Shown in pieces: positions 27,125-34,559 of a stretch of DNA of 38,708 nt. Position numbers and translations under genes: made by a program. Position 1 is the stretch's first letter; every line of letters begins with the position of its first letter. The notes below the pieces were generated by a model. It saw nothing but the letters and a program-made list of their open reading frames with translations. It was not told the DNA's origin and did no database searches. The stretch is from a virus. The stretch lies in IMG/VR virus record IMGVR_UViG_3300009136_000020, positions 1-38,708 of that record; one strand, written 5' to 3'.

Positions 27125-27712
27125 TCAGACATTTAAGTCGCTTCTGTACATTCGTACGAGCGTGTTCCCGGCATTCCCGGCTTGCCGCTCCAATTGCGCC
27201 GCCTGAGCATTGCAATGCTTGAACATCTGAGAGCGTGATAACGAGTGCTCGCCTTCTTTGATATCATAGCACAAGGCCACATTCGCCGCCCGTGCCCGCC
27301 AAATATCCGCCGCTGCCAAGTAGGGATCGAACGCGCGATAACGGACGGTCATCGCCGATCCCGCTGTGTCCGCTGTGAAGCGAATCAAGCCAGTTTCATA
27401 GCCGACCGTGTAATCTGCTGTACCCTGGACGGTACCGCCCGAGCCCCGAACGGACCATGCAGTTGTGCCGCTTGCCGTCTCTTCCAGGTGCCCAAACGAG
27501 AGACGGTAGTCGTGGTACTCTGTTGAGCCTTCCACGTACTCACTAGCAGGCTCTATCACCTCAACATAATCACGGCGATGTTGGTCAAGCCTGGTCTGAA
27601 CGTGATCATCGCTCCAATACGTGACACTGTTTAGTGTCCACTCAGATGTACCAACATTCGCCAATTCGCGCACTCGCTGTATGAGGTTTGACATGCCGCT
27701 TCGTGCTGTCAT
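27125..27712 (-). CDS. Head-tail connector / adaptor protein
   Basis: This 195-aa protein opens with a helix (MSNLIQRVRELANVGTSEWT), has a beta-domain insert in the middle (LSFGHLEETASGTTAWSVRG, then YETGLIRFTADTAGSAMTVR), and closes with a long helix (DIWRARAANVALCYDIKEGE). Helical ends around a beta insert fit head-tail adaptor (gp15/gp6-like) proteins that sit under the portal. It follows the glycosyltransferase cassette, which interrupts the usual head-to-connector order. An internal Met at 27694 is an alternative start. Confidence 0.65.
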   Translation of the reverse strand: MTARSGMSNLIQRVRELANVGTSEWTLNSVTYWSDDHVQTRLDQHRRDYVEVIEPASEYVEGSTEYHDYRLSFGHLEETASGTTAWSVRGSGGTVQGTADYTVGYETGLIRFTADTAGSAMTVRYRAFDPYLAAADIWRARAANVALCYDIKEGEHSLSRSQMFKHCNAQAAQLERQAGNAGNTLVRMYRSDLNV

Positions 27713-27715
27713 CGC

Positions 27716-28618
27716 TTACCACCTATCCCCGTCGAGCAGACGTATACAGGCCTCTTCCATTTCCTTGCCCTGGCGTGCCGCCGTAAATCGGTTGTCGATC
27801 ACCCAGGATCGCACATCGGACGGCTTCAGGCTTTCGGCCAAGTCGATCAGTGCTGCGAGTCCGTATTTTGTATCACCCAGGTAGCCCCCGGGGGGCTGTA
27901 CGTACTCGGGCAAGGCTCCCTTGTCATAGCCTACGACCGGCGTACCACAGGCCATGGCTTCGAGGGGTACGAGGGGACCAGCATCGATGCTATAGGGGCA
28001 CAAGCACACACATGCATACTGCAGAGCTTGAACTTTGTCCCGGTCCTTGATCATCCCGTCCGGACAGCCTGACCCATAGGCTCGCAACTTTCGCCCTGCA
28101 ATCTCTGCAATCCGCTCGGCATCTTTCAGCCCCTTGTGCCAGATTTCGCTTCCCAGGAAAATCATGTGTCTTGATACGCGCTGATCATACAGGGTAAACT
28201 CGTCAATCCTGACCCCATTTCGTACAACGATCCCAGGTAGGTCAACATAGGACCGTTGATCCTTGCTCACAAAGACGGCATTGTGAGCCTTCGCGCTAGC
28301 CCGGTCCTGGAACCATGCGATCGTCGGGAGAGGCTGCGCATGTGCGAGGGTATGCGTGTGTCCAGCGTCCAGGGCAACATCATATTCAGCCTGTCGCGCT
28401 GTGATATCCGCCATTAACAGCGCCTCGCCGTTTGGCGTATTATCTGGCGTCGTGTAGACATTTCCGCCCGGAAGACGGCTCCCTAACAGCCCATACAGGC
28501 TGACCGTGTGCCCCCTTGCGATCAGCTCAGTACAGACGTTGAACACGGCCCGCCCGAGGCCATGCCCCCAGGCCCAAGGTGTTGGATAGATCGTGTCGCT
28601 CAGAACGGCGATCCTCAT
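27716..28618 (-). CDS. GT4-type glycosyltransferase
   Basis: This 300-aa enzyme starts at ATG 28618, overlapping the GT2 stop (ATGA). It has a GT-B fold with an N-terminal MRIAVLSDTIYPTPWAWGHG and a glycine-rich loop, then VRNGVRIDEFTLY. The C-terminal nucleotide-sugar site is DAGPLVPLEAMACGTPVVGY, carrying the conserved acidic residue of GT4 enzymes. It is shorter than typical GT4s (350-400 aa). It probably adds a sugar from a nucleotide donor. Its place within the virion genes suggests a virion protein or DNA-linked target, but the acceptor is unknown. Confidence 0.85.
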   Translation of the reverse strand: MRIAVLSDTIYPTPWAWGHGLGRAVFNVCTELIARGHTVSLYGLLGSRLPGGNVYTTPDNTPNGEALLMADITARQAEYDVALDAGHTHTLAHAQPLPTIAWFQDRASAKAHNAVFVSKDQRSYVDLPGIVVRNGVRIDEFTLYDQRVSRHMIFLGSEIWHKGLKDAERIAEIAGRKLRAYGSGCPDGMIKDRDKVQALQYACVCLCPYSIDAGPLVPLEAMACGTPVVGYDKGALPEYVQPPGGYLGDTKYGLAALIDLAESLKPSDVRSWVIDNRFTAARQGKEMEEACIRLLDGDRW

Positions 28619-29298
28619 ACAACCCCCTGTGCGTGAAACCAATCATGGTGATACTCTCGTAACTCAGCGAGGTTTTCCTCATGATGTGGCAAGAGTCTTT
28701 CCAGTCTGGACCCCACCCGTACACGATGGTTGAGAATCACTCGATCCAAACAGACCGGTGTACATCCCGCCGCAATCAGCGAGATCAGCAGATCCCAATC
28801 ATCATATGCCGTATCCCGCCAGCCACCCACCGCGTGCAAGATGTCCGTCTCTGCTAGATAGTTGTACGGTCCTACACTGTAGCTATACAAAGCTTGCGCT
28901 GTTGGCTGTTTGCATTTGATCACGCGGTCCGAAACAAGTCCGAAATCCCGATAGTGTCCTAGGACAATCGGCGCTTTCACTCCCTGGGCCGCCATGCGCA
29001 TCACTGCCAACGTGCCGGGAGGGAGTAGGTCGTCAGGATCAACCCGGATCACGTATCGCGTTCTCACATCTGCAAGTAGGCTATTCAGCGAGTCCGACAA
29101 AGGAAGCGTCTCGGCCCGATAGACCACATTGTAGGTAGGCAAAAGCTGTGCCACGCGCATACACGGCTCCCACTCAGCTGGCCCGTTCGCGCTGATCAGA
29201 ATTTGCACCTTGGGACTGTTGACCCTGATCGATAACACGGCCTCAGCCAACCATTGGGACGTGCCGCACACAGACATTAAGACGGTAATATCACCCAT
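28615..29298 (-). CDS. GT2-type (GT-A) glycosyltransferase
   Basis: This 227-aa protein (start at MGDITVLMSVCGTSQWLAEA; an ATG 12 bases upstream is an alternative) shows the GT2 order: an opening strand, NSPKVQILISANGPAEWEP, the metal-binding RVDPDDLLPPG and a late acid pair YDDWDLLISLIAAG. DxD and ED motifs point to a metal-dependent inverting enzyme that uses nucleotide sugars. It overlaps the GT4 stop (ATGA at 28618-28615) and the sulfotransferase by 8 nt. It belongs to the modification cassette in the structural operon. Confidence 0.86.
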   Translation of the reverse strand: MGDITVLMSVCGTSQWLAEAVLSIRVNSPKVQILISANGPAEWEPCMRVAQLLPTYNVVYRAETLPLSDSLNSLLADVRTRYVIRVDPDDLLPPGTLAVMRMAAQGVKAPIVLGHYRDFGLVSDRVIKCKQPTAQALYSYSVGPYNYLAETDILHAVGGWRDTAYDDWDLLISLIAAGCTPVCLDRVILNHRVRVGSRLERLLPHHEENLAELREYHHDWFHAQGVV

Positions 29299-29806
29299 AG
29301 TACTTTGCATCCTCGTTCGTGAAAACCGGCACCTGTGCCCGTGGATTCAATCCCAGGGTTGTGAGCAAGCCCGTTGCGCCGTTCAAGAACAGCGATTCAT
29401 ACGAAACCATGATCACCTGCGCGCTTGTCTCGGCGCAATAGAACATGATATGCTTCCATGCCTGCCCGATCCTGTGCTCGGCGTGCTCCAGATTGCGCGC
29501 GTGTTTGCGCTCGACTTGGCTGTGTACGAGTGACCAAAGGTCTCGAACCACTACAAGGATCGTCACGACATACCCACACTGTTGCATGCGCTTGACCAGA
29601 TCGCTGATGTCGGGGCACATGCCAGCGTGCGGGACCGATCGCCGGAAAACGATCGTCTCGGGGCAGTCGTCAAACGCGCCTAGCCAGTTGGGACCATCCA
29701 TAGCCTGACCATGCCCCGACTGACCGTAGCACCCAGCAGCGATCAGGGCTTTTGTGAGTACCCGTGTACCGCTCGATTCTGGCCCGATCACCAGGTACGC
29801 TTTCAT
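29291..29806 (-). CDS. Sulfotransferase-like protein (PAPS-type)
   Basis: This 171-aa protein begins MKAYLVIGPESSGTRVLTKA, in which the GPESSGTR loop (8-15) is like the 5'-phosphosulfate-binding loop of PAPS sulfotransferases. A later VVVRDLWSLVHSQ (R88, S92) matches the 3'-phosphate-binding segment. It is shorter than most (250-300 aa), so either it is a compact phage form or it has lost some substrate loops. It would transfer sulfate from PAPS to sugar or protein. ATG 29806 overlaps the GT4-FkbM stop (ATGA). Confidence 0.72.
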   Translation of the reverse strand: MKAYLVIGPESSGTRVLTKALIAAGCYGQSGHGQAMDGPNWLGAFDDCPETIVFRRSVPHAGMCPDISDLVKRMQQCGYVVTILVVVRDLWSLVHSQVERKHARNLEHAEHRIGQAWKHIMFYCAETSAQVIMVSYESLFLNGATGLLTTLGLNPRAQVPVFTNEDAKYYG

Positions 29807-31701
29807 GCTGCGCCCCCTTGGATCTTGATGCGGACGTGATCGGGGTCAATGTGCTGCTTGACCAATTCCAGGAGAGCGATCGGATCTTCCCCGTCTACTT
29901 GGTGAAATTCGCCGCAAATGTAGTCAGTGTGGTCCAAGATTTCAGGATAGGCCCTCAGTATCTCGTACTCGGCCCCCTCACAATCGATGATCAGCAACCG
30001 GACCTGATCATCAAAATCCAATTCGTCTCGGGCTGCTATAGAACGGACAGGCTTACCAGGAGCAAAGATTGACGCCCCGCCGCTGTTGCCGTCTGGCGTC
30101 CCTAAGGTTACCTTGCGCCCATCGCCAGTGATTGCTCGGTCAATGAGAATCACGCGCCCCCAACCATTAGCCTCCAGATTGCGCTCCGCCCGCTTGTAGT
30201 TTGCGAGGATGGGCTCATAGGCCCACACGCGGACTTCTGGGTGTACCTTTGCAAACCAGCTTGCGATCTCCCCAACATGCGCACCGATTTCGATCACCGT
30301 ATCATCTGGCCGAAAGTCGATCTGGTCAAGCTGATAATCTTTGGTAGCCTCCCGACAAACGATCCGCGCAATACCGACATCGGGGTCATCCTCAATATCG
30401 AGGTCTGTGCCACAAATGGACATTGGGAACCCGTGCGGGATGACCACGCCGTTGCGCTGTTCAGCGTCACAATCGAGACACGGGGTACTCATAGACCCAT
30501 CGGTGTTATAGATCCCTATCGGCGCCCATCGGTGCGGGCGCTTTTTTTCTACAAGTTCGGTCTCTACTCGCTCCAAAAATGGCTTCCAGTAATTTTCAAC
30601 CACCCGATCCCACGAGTACCGCTGCGCTTGCAATTTGCCCCCGCGTGCCTGGGCTGACTGTTCCGATTCGCCCCAACTGTACACCTGTTCGAGTGCCTCG
30701 TGAATGTTGTCAATGCTTGGGACGGCTACCCAACTATCCAATGGTGTCCAGGCCCGTTGCACTGGTTCGGTTGCGATCCCGTTCCATGTCAATTCCGTCA
30801 TGCTTGTGAAGGCTGTGGTGATGACTGGACATCCCGCCGCCTGTGCTTCAAGGATTGGAATCCCAAACCCCTCGCTCATAGACGCTGCTAGCAACGCATC
30901 ACTGGCCCGGTAGACCAGCGCCATATACCCCTCATCAAGCATGCCAGTTGCACGCAAGTACTGGTCAGGAAAGCGAACGCTTGCGGGATTGATCCCACAT
31001 GCGGGGATCAGCTTGCGAAAGTCAACGCCCTGGCTGTCCTGTTCGTTCGTATGCAAGTACAATAACGCCTCGGGGTGATCCTCAGCGAATCGAGCGAATG
31101 CTTGCAGGTTTTCCGGGAACGCTTTCCGGCTTGGCATCGATTTGTTCGCCGCTACCATCGAAACGATATAACCATCCTCGGGAAGCTTCAACTTTGCCCG
31201 CGCCTCTGTCTTTGGTGTGTCCGCCTGTAGGAATACATCCGAAACCCCATGCGGGATGTACGGACAATCGAGCCCCGTCGCTTTTGCCGATTCCTGACCA
31301 AAACGCGCATAGTTGACCGGGTAATCAGCCGTTTGCGCGCGTTCCAAGACTAGCGACGGAATGGGATCATGATCAACCGGGAACCAGCAACACCATGCCG
31401 CGCCCGCTTCCCGGATCATATCGCCGTAGTTTGGCGGTAATACCCAAATGTCTTGCAGGCTGATCACGAGATCGGCCTTAAAGTGCTTGATGTGCCCCTG
31501 AACGATATCCACGCCCCACGGATCACGAAAGGCCGGGTAGACCCTGAAATCAGGCGTCTCGATAACGGCCCCGGACAGCCCATACCAAGCAAATTGAGCT
31601 ACCTCGTATCCCAACGCCTTGAGCTTCGGCAGCAGGTGCTTTGCTTGCACACCGTACCCTGTCGGTGCCCAGGCCGCGTTACTTGACCATAAGATTCTCA
31701 T
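29803..31701 (-). CDS. GT4 glycosyltransferase fused to FkbM-type methyltransferase
   Basis: This 632-aa bifunctional enzyme has two domains. Residues 1-385 form a GT4 domain: MRILWSSNAAWAPTGYG, the nucleotide site SMSEGFGIPILEAQAAGCPV (E277, E285) and VITTAFTSMTEL. A charged linker (about 385-440) follows. Residues 460-632 are a FkbM methyltransferase: VIEIGAHVGEIA (SAM loop, 469-480), WAYEPILANYK and LLIIDCEGAEYEIL (570-582). It could add a sugar and methylate it. It opens the four-gene cassette placed between the decoration-type capsid gene and the connector gene, behind a strong hairpin at 31719-31775. Confidence 0.9.
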   Translation of the reverse strand: MRILWSSNAAWAPTGYGVQAKHLLPKLKALGYEVAQFAWYGLSGAVIETPDFRVYPAFRDPWGVDIVQGHIKHFKADLVISLQDIWVLPPNYGDMIREAGAAWCCWFPVDHDPIPSLVLERAQTADYPVNYARFGQESAKATGLDCPYIPHGVSDVFLQADTPKTEARAKLKLPEDGYIVSMVAANKSMPSRKAFPENLQAFARFAEDHPEALLYLHTNEQDSQGVDFRKLIPACGINPASVRFPDQYLRATGMLDEGYMALVYRASDALLAASMSEGFGIPILEAQAAGCPVITTAFTSMTELTWNGIATEPVQRAWTPLDSWVAVPSIDNIHEALEQVYSWGESEQSAQARGGKLQAQRYSWDRVVENYWKPFLERVETELVEKKRPHRWAPIGIYNTDGSMSTPCLDCDAEQRNGVVIPHGFPMSICGTDLDIEDDPDVGIARIVCREATKDYQLDQIDFRPDDTVIEIGAHVGEIASWFAKVHPEVRVWAYEPILANYKRAERNLEANGWGRVILIDRAITGDGRKVTLGTPDGNSGGASIFAPGKPVRSIAARDELDFDDQVRLLIIDCEGAEYEILRAYPEILDHTDYICGEFHQVDGEDPIALLELVKQHIDPDHVRIKIQGGAA

Positions 31702-31718
31702 AGTATCACCCTCCCCTG

Positions 31719-31775
31719 AAAAGGGGCACAGAACGGGAGGGAGGGGATTGCCCGCCCTGCGCCCCGCTCTGTGCC
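31719..31775 (-). terminator. Strong hairpin between decoration protein and glycosyl cassette
   Basis: On the minus strand a 13-bp stem (GGCACAGAGCGGG against CCCGTTCTGTGCC, one G-U pair) is followed by CCTTTTC. It lies between the capsid genes and the modification cassette. It should stop or attenuate most transcripts after the capsid block, so that enzymes are made at lower levels than capsid proteins. Confidence 0.65.
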
Positions 31776-31785
31776 TGTATTCCGG

Positions 31786-32184
31786 CTATGTGCCCGGCAC
31801 GTATTCAACCTCGACGATCATTGCTACAAATGTGCCCGTGCCCTCCTCGTCATAGACCAGCTGCAGCGTTTCTCCTGCCGCCAGGTCGCCAGCGCTGATC
31901 GTGAATGCTTTGGGGGTAAGCGCAGTCCAGCCGCCCGTGCCCCCGATCGCTGCAGCGACCGCCGTGGTCCCGCTGTAGGCCGTGCCACCGTTGCGCAATG
32001 AGACATTGAAATAGTTGGCCGTATTGGCCGCCACAGCGTTATGGCAGGTCGCCCGCGCGCTTTTGATCTCCATGCCGCCCACCCAACCGGTCGGACAGGT
32101 CAGCAAGTGCAACACGTCATCCGCTGTCGGGTCGTAATCCAGGTGAAACACCGCCTTGAATGGTGCAATGTCGTTCAAAGCCAT
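31786..32184 (-). CDS. Capsid decoration / head-fibre-like protein
   Basis: This 132-aa protein (MALNDIAPFKAVFHLDYDPT, middle CHNAVAANTANYFNVSLRNG, later GWTALTPKAFTISAGDLAAG and a beta end) is a beta-rich, Ala/Thr/Gly-rich sequence. It follows the major capsid gene closely, as decoration or head-fibre proteins usually do. The Asn-Ala-Thr-rich surface and the following sugar-enzyme cassette make it a possible glycosylation target, which is inference. No family is matched with certainty. Confidence 0.6.
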   Translation of the reverse strand: MALNDIAPFKAVFHLDYDPTADDVLHLLTCPTGWVGGMEIKSARATCHNAVAANTANYFNVSLRNGGTAYSGTTAVAAAIGGTGGWTALTPKAFTISAGDLAAGETLQLVYDEEGTGTFVAMIVEVEYVPGT

Positions 32185-32226
32185 GGTAATTCCTCCATGT
32201 AAAGCTACTATAAGCCAACCGCTAGG

Positions 32227-33081
32227 CTAGGCCCCAGTCGGCTCGGTGATATCGGACGTGATATAGCGCCCCCTGTCAGACCACAGTGTACCGTGTGCAT
32301 ATCCAGCGGTCATGTTGAGCTCAGTCGATCGCCGGGACGCATCGCGCTCGGTCTCCAGACGCATAGCTCGGCGCGTGTCGAGAGCCAAAGCGTCACGTCG
32401 GAAAACGCCGCCGACCGCATCCGATCCAGAGACAGTCACGTTGCTGGACGTGAACCACTGCATGCCGATCATGTTGCTCACGGCATAATCTTTCAGCGCC
32501 TGATTGGCTACCTCACCCAGAAATGAGTATGTGGACGTCGGACGGCCCAGCTCTACCCAAATGTCATGCCACTGGTAAGGATGCAGGACGCAAAAAATCG
32601 GCGCGAAGCTTTTGGCCGCGTTCATAATCACCGCGTTGGCCGCTGCGAGATATGAGAAGTTGATCGCCGTCCCCGTCCCTGGCCCTTTCTCAGCATCGAA
32701 GCTAGAGAAATCACTGGTCAGATCGGTATCGATCTTAGTTGCGATTGCCCCGCCGAGCTCCTGAGTCGCCGCTCTTGCAGCGCCATCGGGATCGGTTTCG
32801 ACCATCTGATCTGTGAGCAGAGACTGCGAAATGATCGCGCCAGGAGTAAGTGTCGCCTGGGTTGATTTGCTCATGGTTGTCGGGTTGTTATAGTCTTGAG
32901 CATCATTGACACTGGCTGCTGATGCTTGCGCCCACTTGGGTACTGTCCGGGCCATCCACCCTGACGCCCCAAACGGAGTTACGAGGTTTGCCAGCAAATT
33001 CACCTCCCTGGCCACAAACACGGCATCCTCGTATATGGTGCTGATATAGCTGCTTACACTCGTAAGCTGTGTGATTGCCAT
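32227..33081 (-). CDS. Major capsid protein
   Basis: This 284-aa protein starts at MAITQLTSVSSYISTIYEDA (ATG 33081); GTG 33096 is upstream, but a ribosome site (AAAGTAGG) better serves 33081. It is beta/alpha mixed: VFVAREVNLLANLVTPFGAS, SKSTQATLTPGAIISQSLLT, SFAPIFCVLHPYQWHDIWVE and a C-terminal RRSTELNMTAGYAHGTLWSD. Size, position after a scaffold gene and the HPYQWHDI segment, common in capsid spine regions, support capsid identity. It is not possible to tell from sequence alone whether it uses the HK97 fold. Confidence 0.85.
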   Translation of the reverse strand: MAITQLTSVSSYISTIYEDAVFVAREVNLLANLVTPFGASGWMARTVPKWAQASAASVNDAQDYNNPTTMSKSTQATLTPGAIISQSLLTDQMVETDPDGAARAATQELGGAIATKIDTDLTSDFSSFDAEKGPGTGTAINFSYLAAANAVIMNAAKSFAPIFCVLHPYQWHDIWVELGRPTSTYSFLGEVANQALKDYAVSNMIGMQWFTSSNVTVSGSDAVGGVFRRDALALDTRRAMRLETERDASRRSTELNMTAGYAHGTLWSDRGRYITSDITEPTGA

Positions 33082-33092
33082 GATACCTACTT

Positions 33093-33755
33093 TCACCCTC
33101 CCACGATAATGTTAGGCTGATCACCAACAGCCCCGCCACCCGGGCCGTCTATGTCAAAAATCTTATGCCCGCCGCCGCTAAACAGCCGATTGAGCCGCTG
33201 CTCTCGCGTTTCAGCGCGCCGCCCGTTCGCCGGATTCGTCGGTGAGATTCGCCCCGCCGTGGTCTCCTGGACCAGGAAGGGCTTTGCTTTCACGATCTCC
33301 TGGATCGCTTCGACCAGATCGGATACCGCGCCGTCTTCTGATACCTCCAGGGCATCAAAATCGAGCAGGCCGACAACGATATCGAGTGCATCAGCACGAA
33401 TGTTCAGCTTTTGAGCTTCGACCAAGGCCCGGTTTGTGATCACTTGCCGTTTGGCTTGCGCCTGGGCTTCCGCCGCCTGCGCCTTTGCTTTGTCCAGATC
33501 CGCGCGCGCCTTCTCAAGCTCGGTCATTTCGTCGCGCTTGCGCTGTTCGTCCGCTGTCTGGACTTCGCGCAACTGAACACGGTACTTTGCCGCCTCACGC
33601 CGGACCTTGGCAAGCTCAGCTTGCAATGCTTCGGCATCAAGCGTGCTGTTGTCGCTGTCCGGTGTGGTCTGCTGTTCGGGCTCCTGGCCCGTTATGGTTG
33701 TTTGTTCGGGCTCCTGGCCCGTTGTGCCGACCGCCTGGGTCGCTGTGTTATCCAC
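33093..33755 (-). CDS. Capsid scaffold protein
   Basis: This 220-aa protein is a highly charged coiled coil: an acidic, Gln-rich N-terminus with an imperfect TGQEPEQ repeat (residues 12-27), a long helix from about 45 to 115 (KVRREAAKYRVQLREVQTAD, EKARADLDKAKAQAAEAQAQ), an NRALVEAQKLNIRADALDIV helix, and a Gly-rich end. This is typical of phage scaffolds (gp20/GPO-like). The start is GTG 33755 with GGAGGG upstream, overlapping the 54-aa gene by 8 nt. It precedes the major capsid gene, as scaffolds do. Confidence 0.85.
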   Translation of the reverse strand: MDNTATQAVGTTGQEPEQTTITGQEPEQQTTPDSDNSTLDAEALQAELAKVRREAAKYRVQLREVQTADEQRKRDEMTELEKARADLDKAKAQAAEAQAQAKRQVITNRALVEAQKLNIRADALDIVVGLLDFDALEVSEDGAVSDLVEAIQEIVKAKPFLVQETTAGRISPTNPANGRRAETREQRLNRLFSGGGHKIFDIDGPGGGAVGDQPNIIVGG

Positions 33756-33912
33756 TGTTCCCTCCTGGGGATTCTTGCGCTTGCAACTGTAACTTAACCG
33801 CTGCTAAGAGTGTGCCTTTGTCTTGTACACTCCAAGCACTAGCCCCCGCCGTATAAAGCAGGCTGATTACCTGCTCGATCACCTTGTCTCGCTCGCTCTT
33901 TTTTACTGCCAC
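33748..33912 (-). CDS. Hypothetical small protein of the head module, 54 aa
   Basis: The start GTG 33912 reads VAVKKSERDKVIEQVISLLY, TAGASAWSVQDKGTLLAAVK and LQLQAQESPGGNSG. It overlaps the end of the 218-aa gene by 10 nt and the scaffold start by 8 nt, so it is embedded in the operon by overlaps on both sides. The composition is soluble and helical. No family is recognised. It could be a head-assembly accessory. Confidence 0.62.
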   Translation of the reverse strand: MAVKKSERDKVIEQVISLLYTAGASAWSVQDKGTLLAAVKLQLQAQESPGGNSG

Positions 33913-34559
33913 ATCTCACCTAGTTTTGTCTGTCGTATTTCGTCGGCTAACTCCATTTTGCCATATGCGTCCAAAGTTGGAACGCTCAGCGGATCATTGG
34001 CTACCCGTTGCGCCGTCGCCGCAAGGTCAAAATCCACTTCCTCTATCGTTTCCGCCCTTGCGTCCTTGGGAACCTTGTCAATCGTCGATACTTTCCCCGA
34101 TTTAGTTAACGCGATCTTCTTTTGGCCCAATTCCTCAAGCAGACGCAACCGTTGATAATAGTTCGCCTGGCTGATATCCTGGGCTGTGTACCCTACCAAG
34201 CGCAGGAATTCGCCGATCGCGCCTGATAGTTCACCTTTGGCTTTGTCCCAAAGCTGTCCTTCCATCCGCTGTGCTGCGCGGACACTGAACGCACCCTGGC
34301 GGACCAAAATTTGCTCTTTGCCGACGATCATATACCCCGACTCTTTCGCGCCGCGCTCTTCGGACACAAACTGCTTGATCCCCGACTTGGTGTATTTCTG
34401 GTAGAGCTCATATCCCTCTTGCTGTAAGCTATCGGCCAGTTTTCGCCAATCACTATCCGTCGCACCCTCTGGGGCGATCTGGTATTTCTCCCATAATGCC
34501 TCATTGATCGCAGTTTCTTTTTCAATCGCTTGCTGCAGACCGTCCAGGTAGGTTTTCAT
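33903..34559 (-). CDS. Hypothetical structural-module protein, 218 aa
   Basis: The ATG at 34559 overlaps the minor-head-protein stop (ATGA). The sequence is helical and charged throughout (MKTYLDGLQQAIEKETAINE, SLQQEGYELYQKYTKSGIKQ, ANYYQRLRLLEELGQKKIAL), with no metal or membrane motif. It lies between the Mu-F-like head protein and the scaffold, where some phages carry internal head or ejection proteins. I do not recognise the family, and a capsid-assembly role is inferred from position. Confidence 0.62.
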   Translation of the reverse strand: MKTYLDGLQQAIEKETAINEALWEKYQIAPEGATDSDWRKLADSLQQEGYELYQKYTKSGIKQFVSEERGAKESGYMIVGKEQILVRQGAFSVRAAQRMEGQLWDKAKGELSGAIGEFLRLVGYTAQDISQANYYQRLRLLEELGQKKIALTKSGKVSTIDKVPKDARAETIEEVDFDLAATAQRVANDPLSVPTLDAYGKMELADEIRQTKLGEMWQ

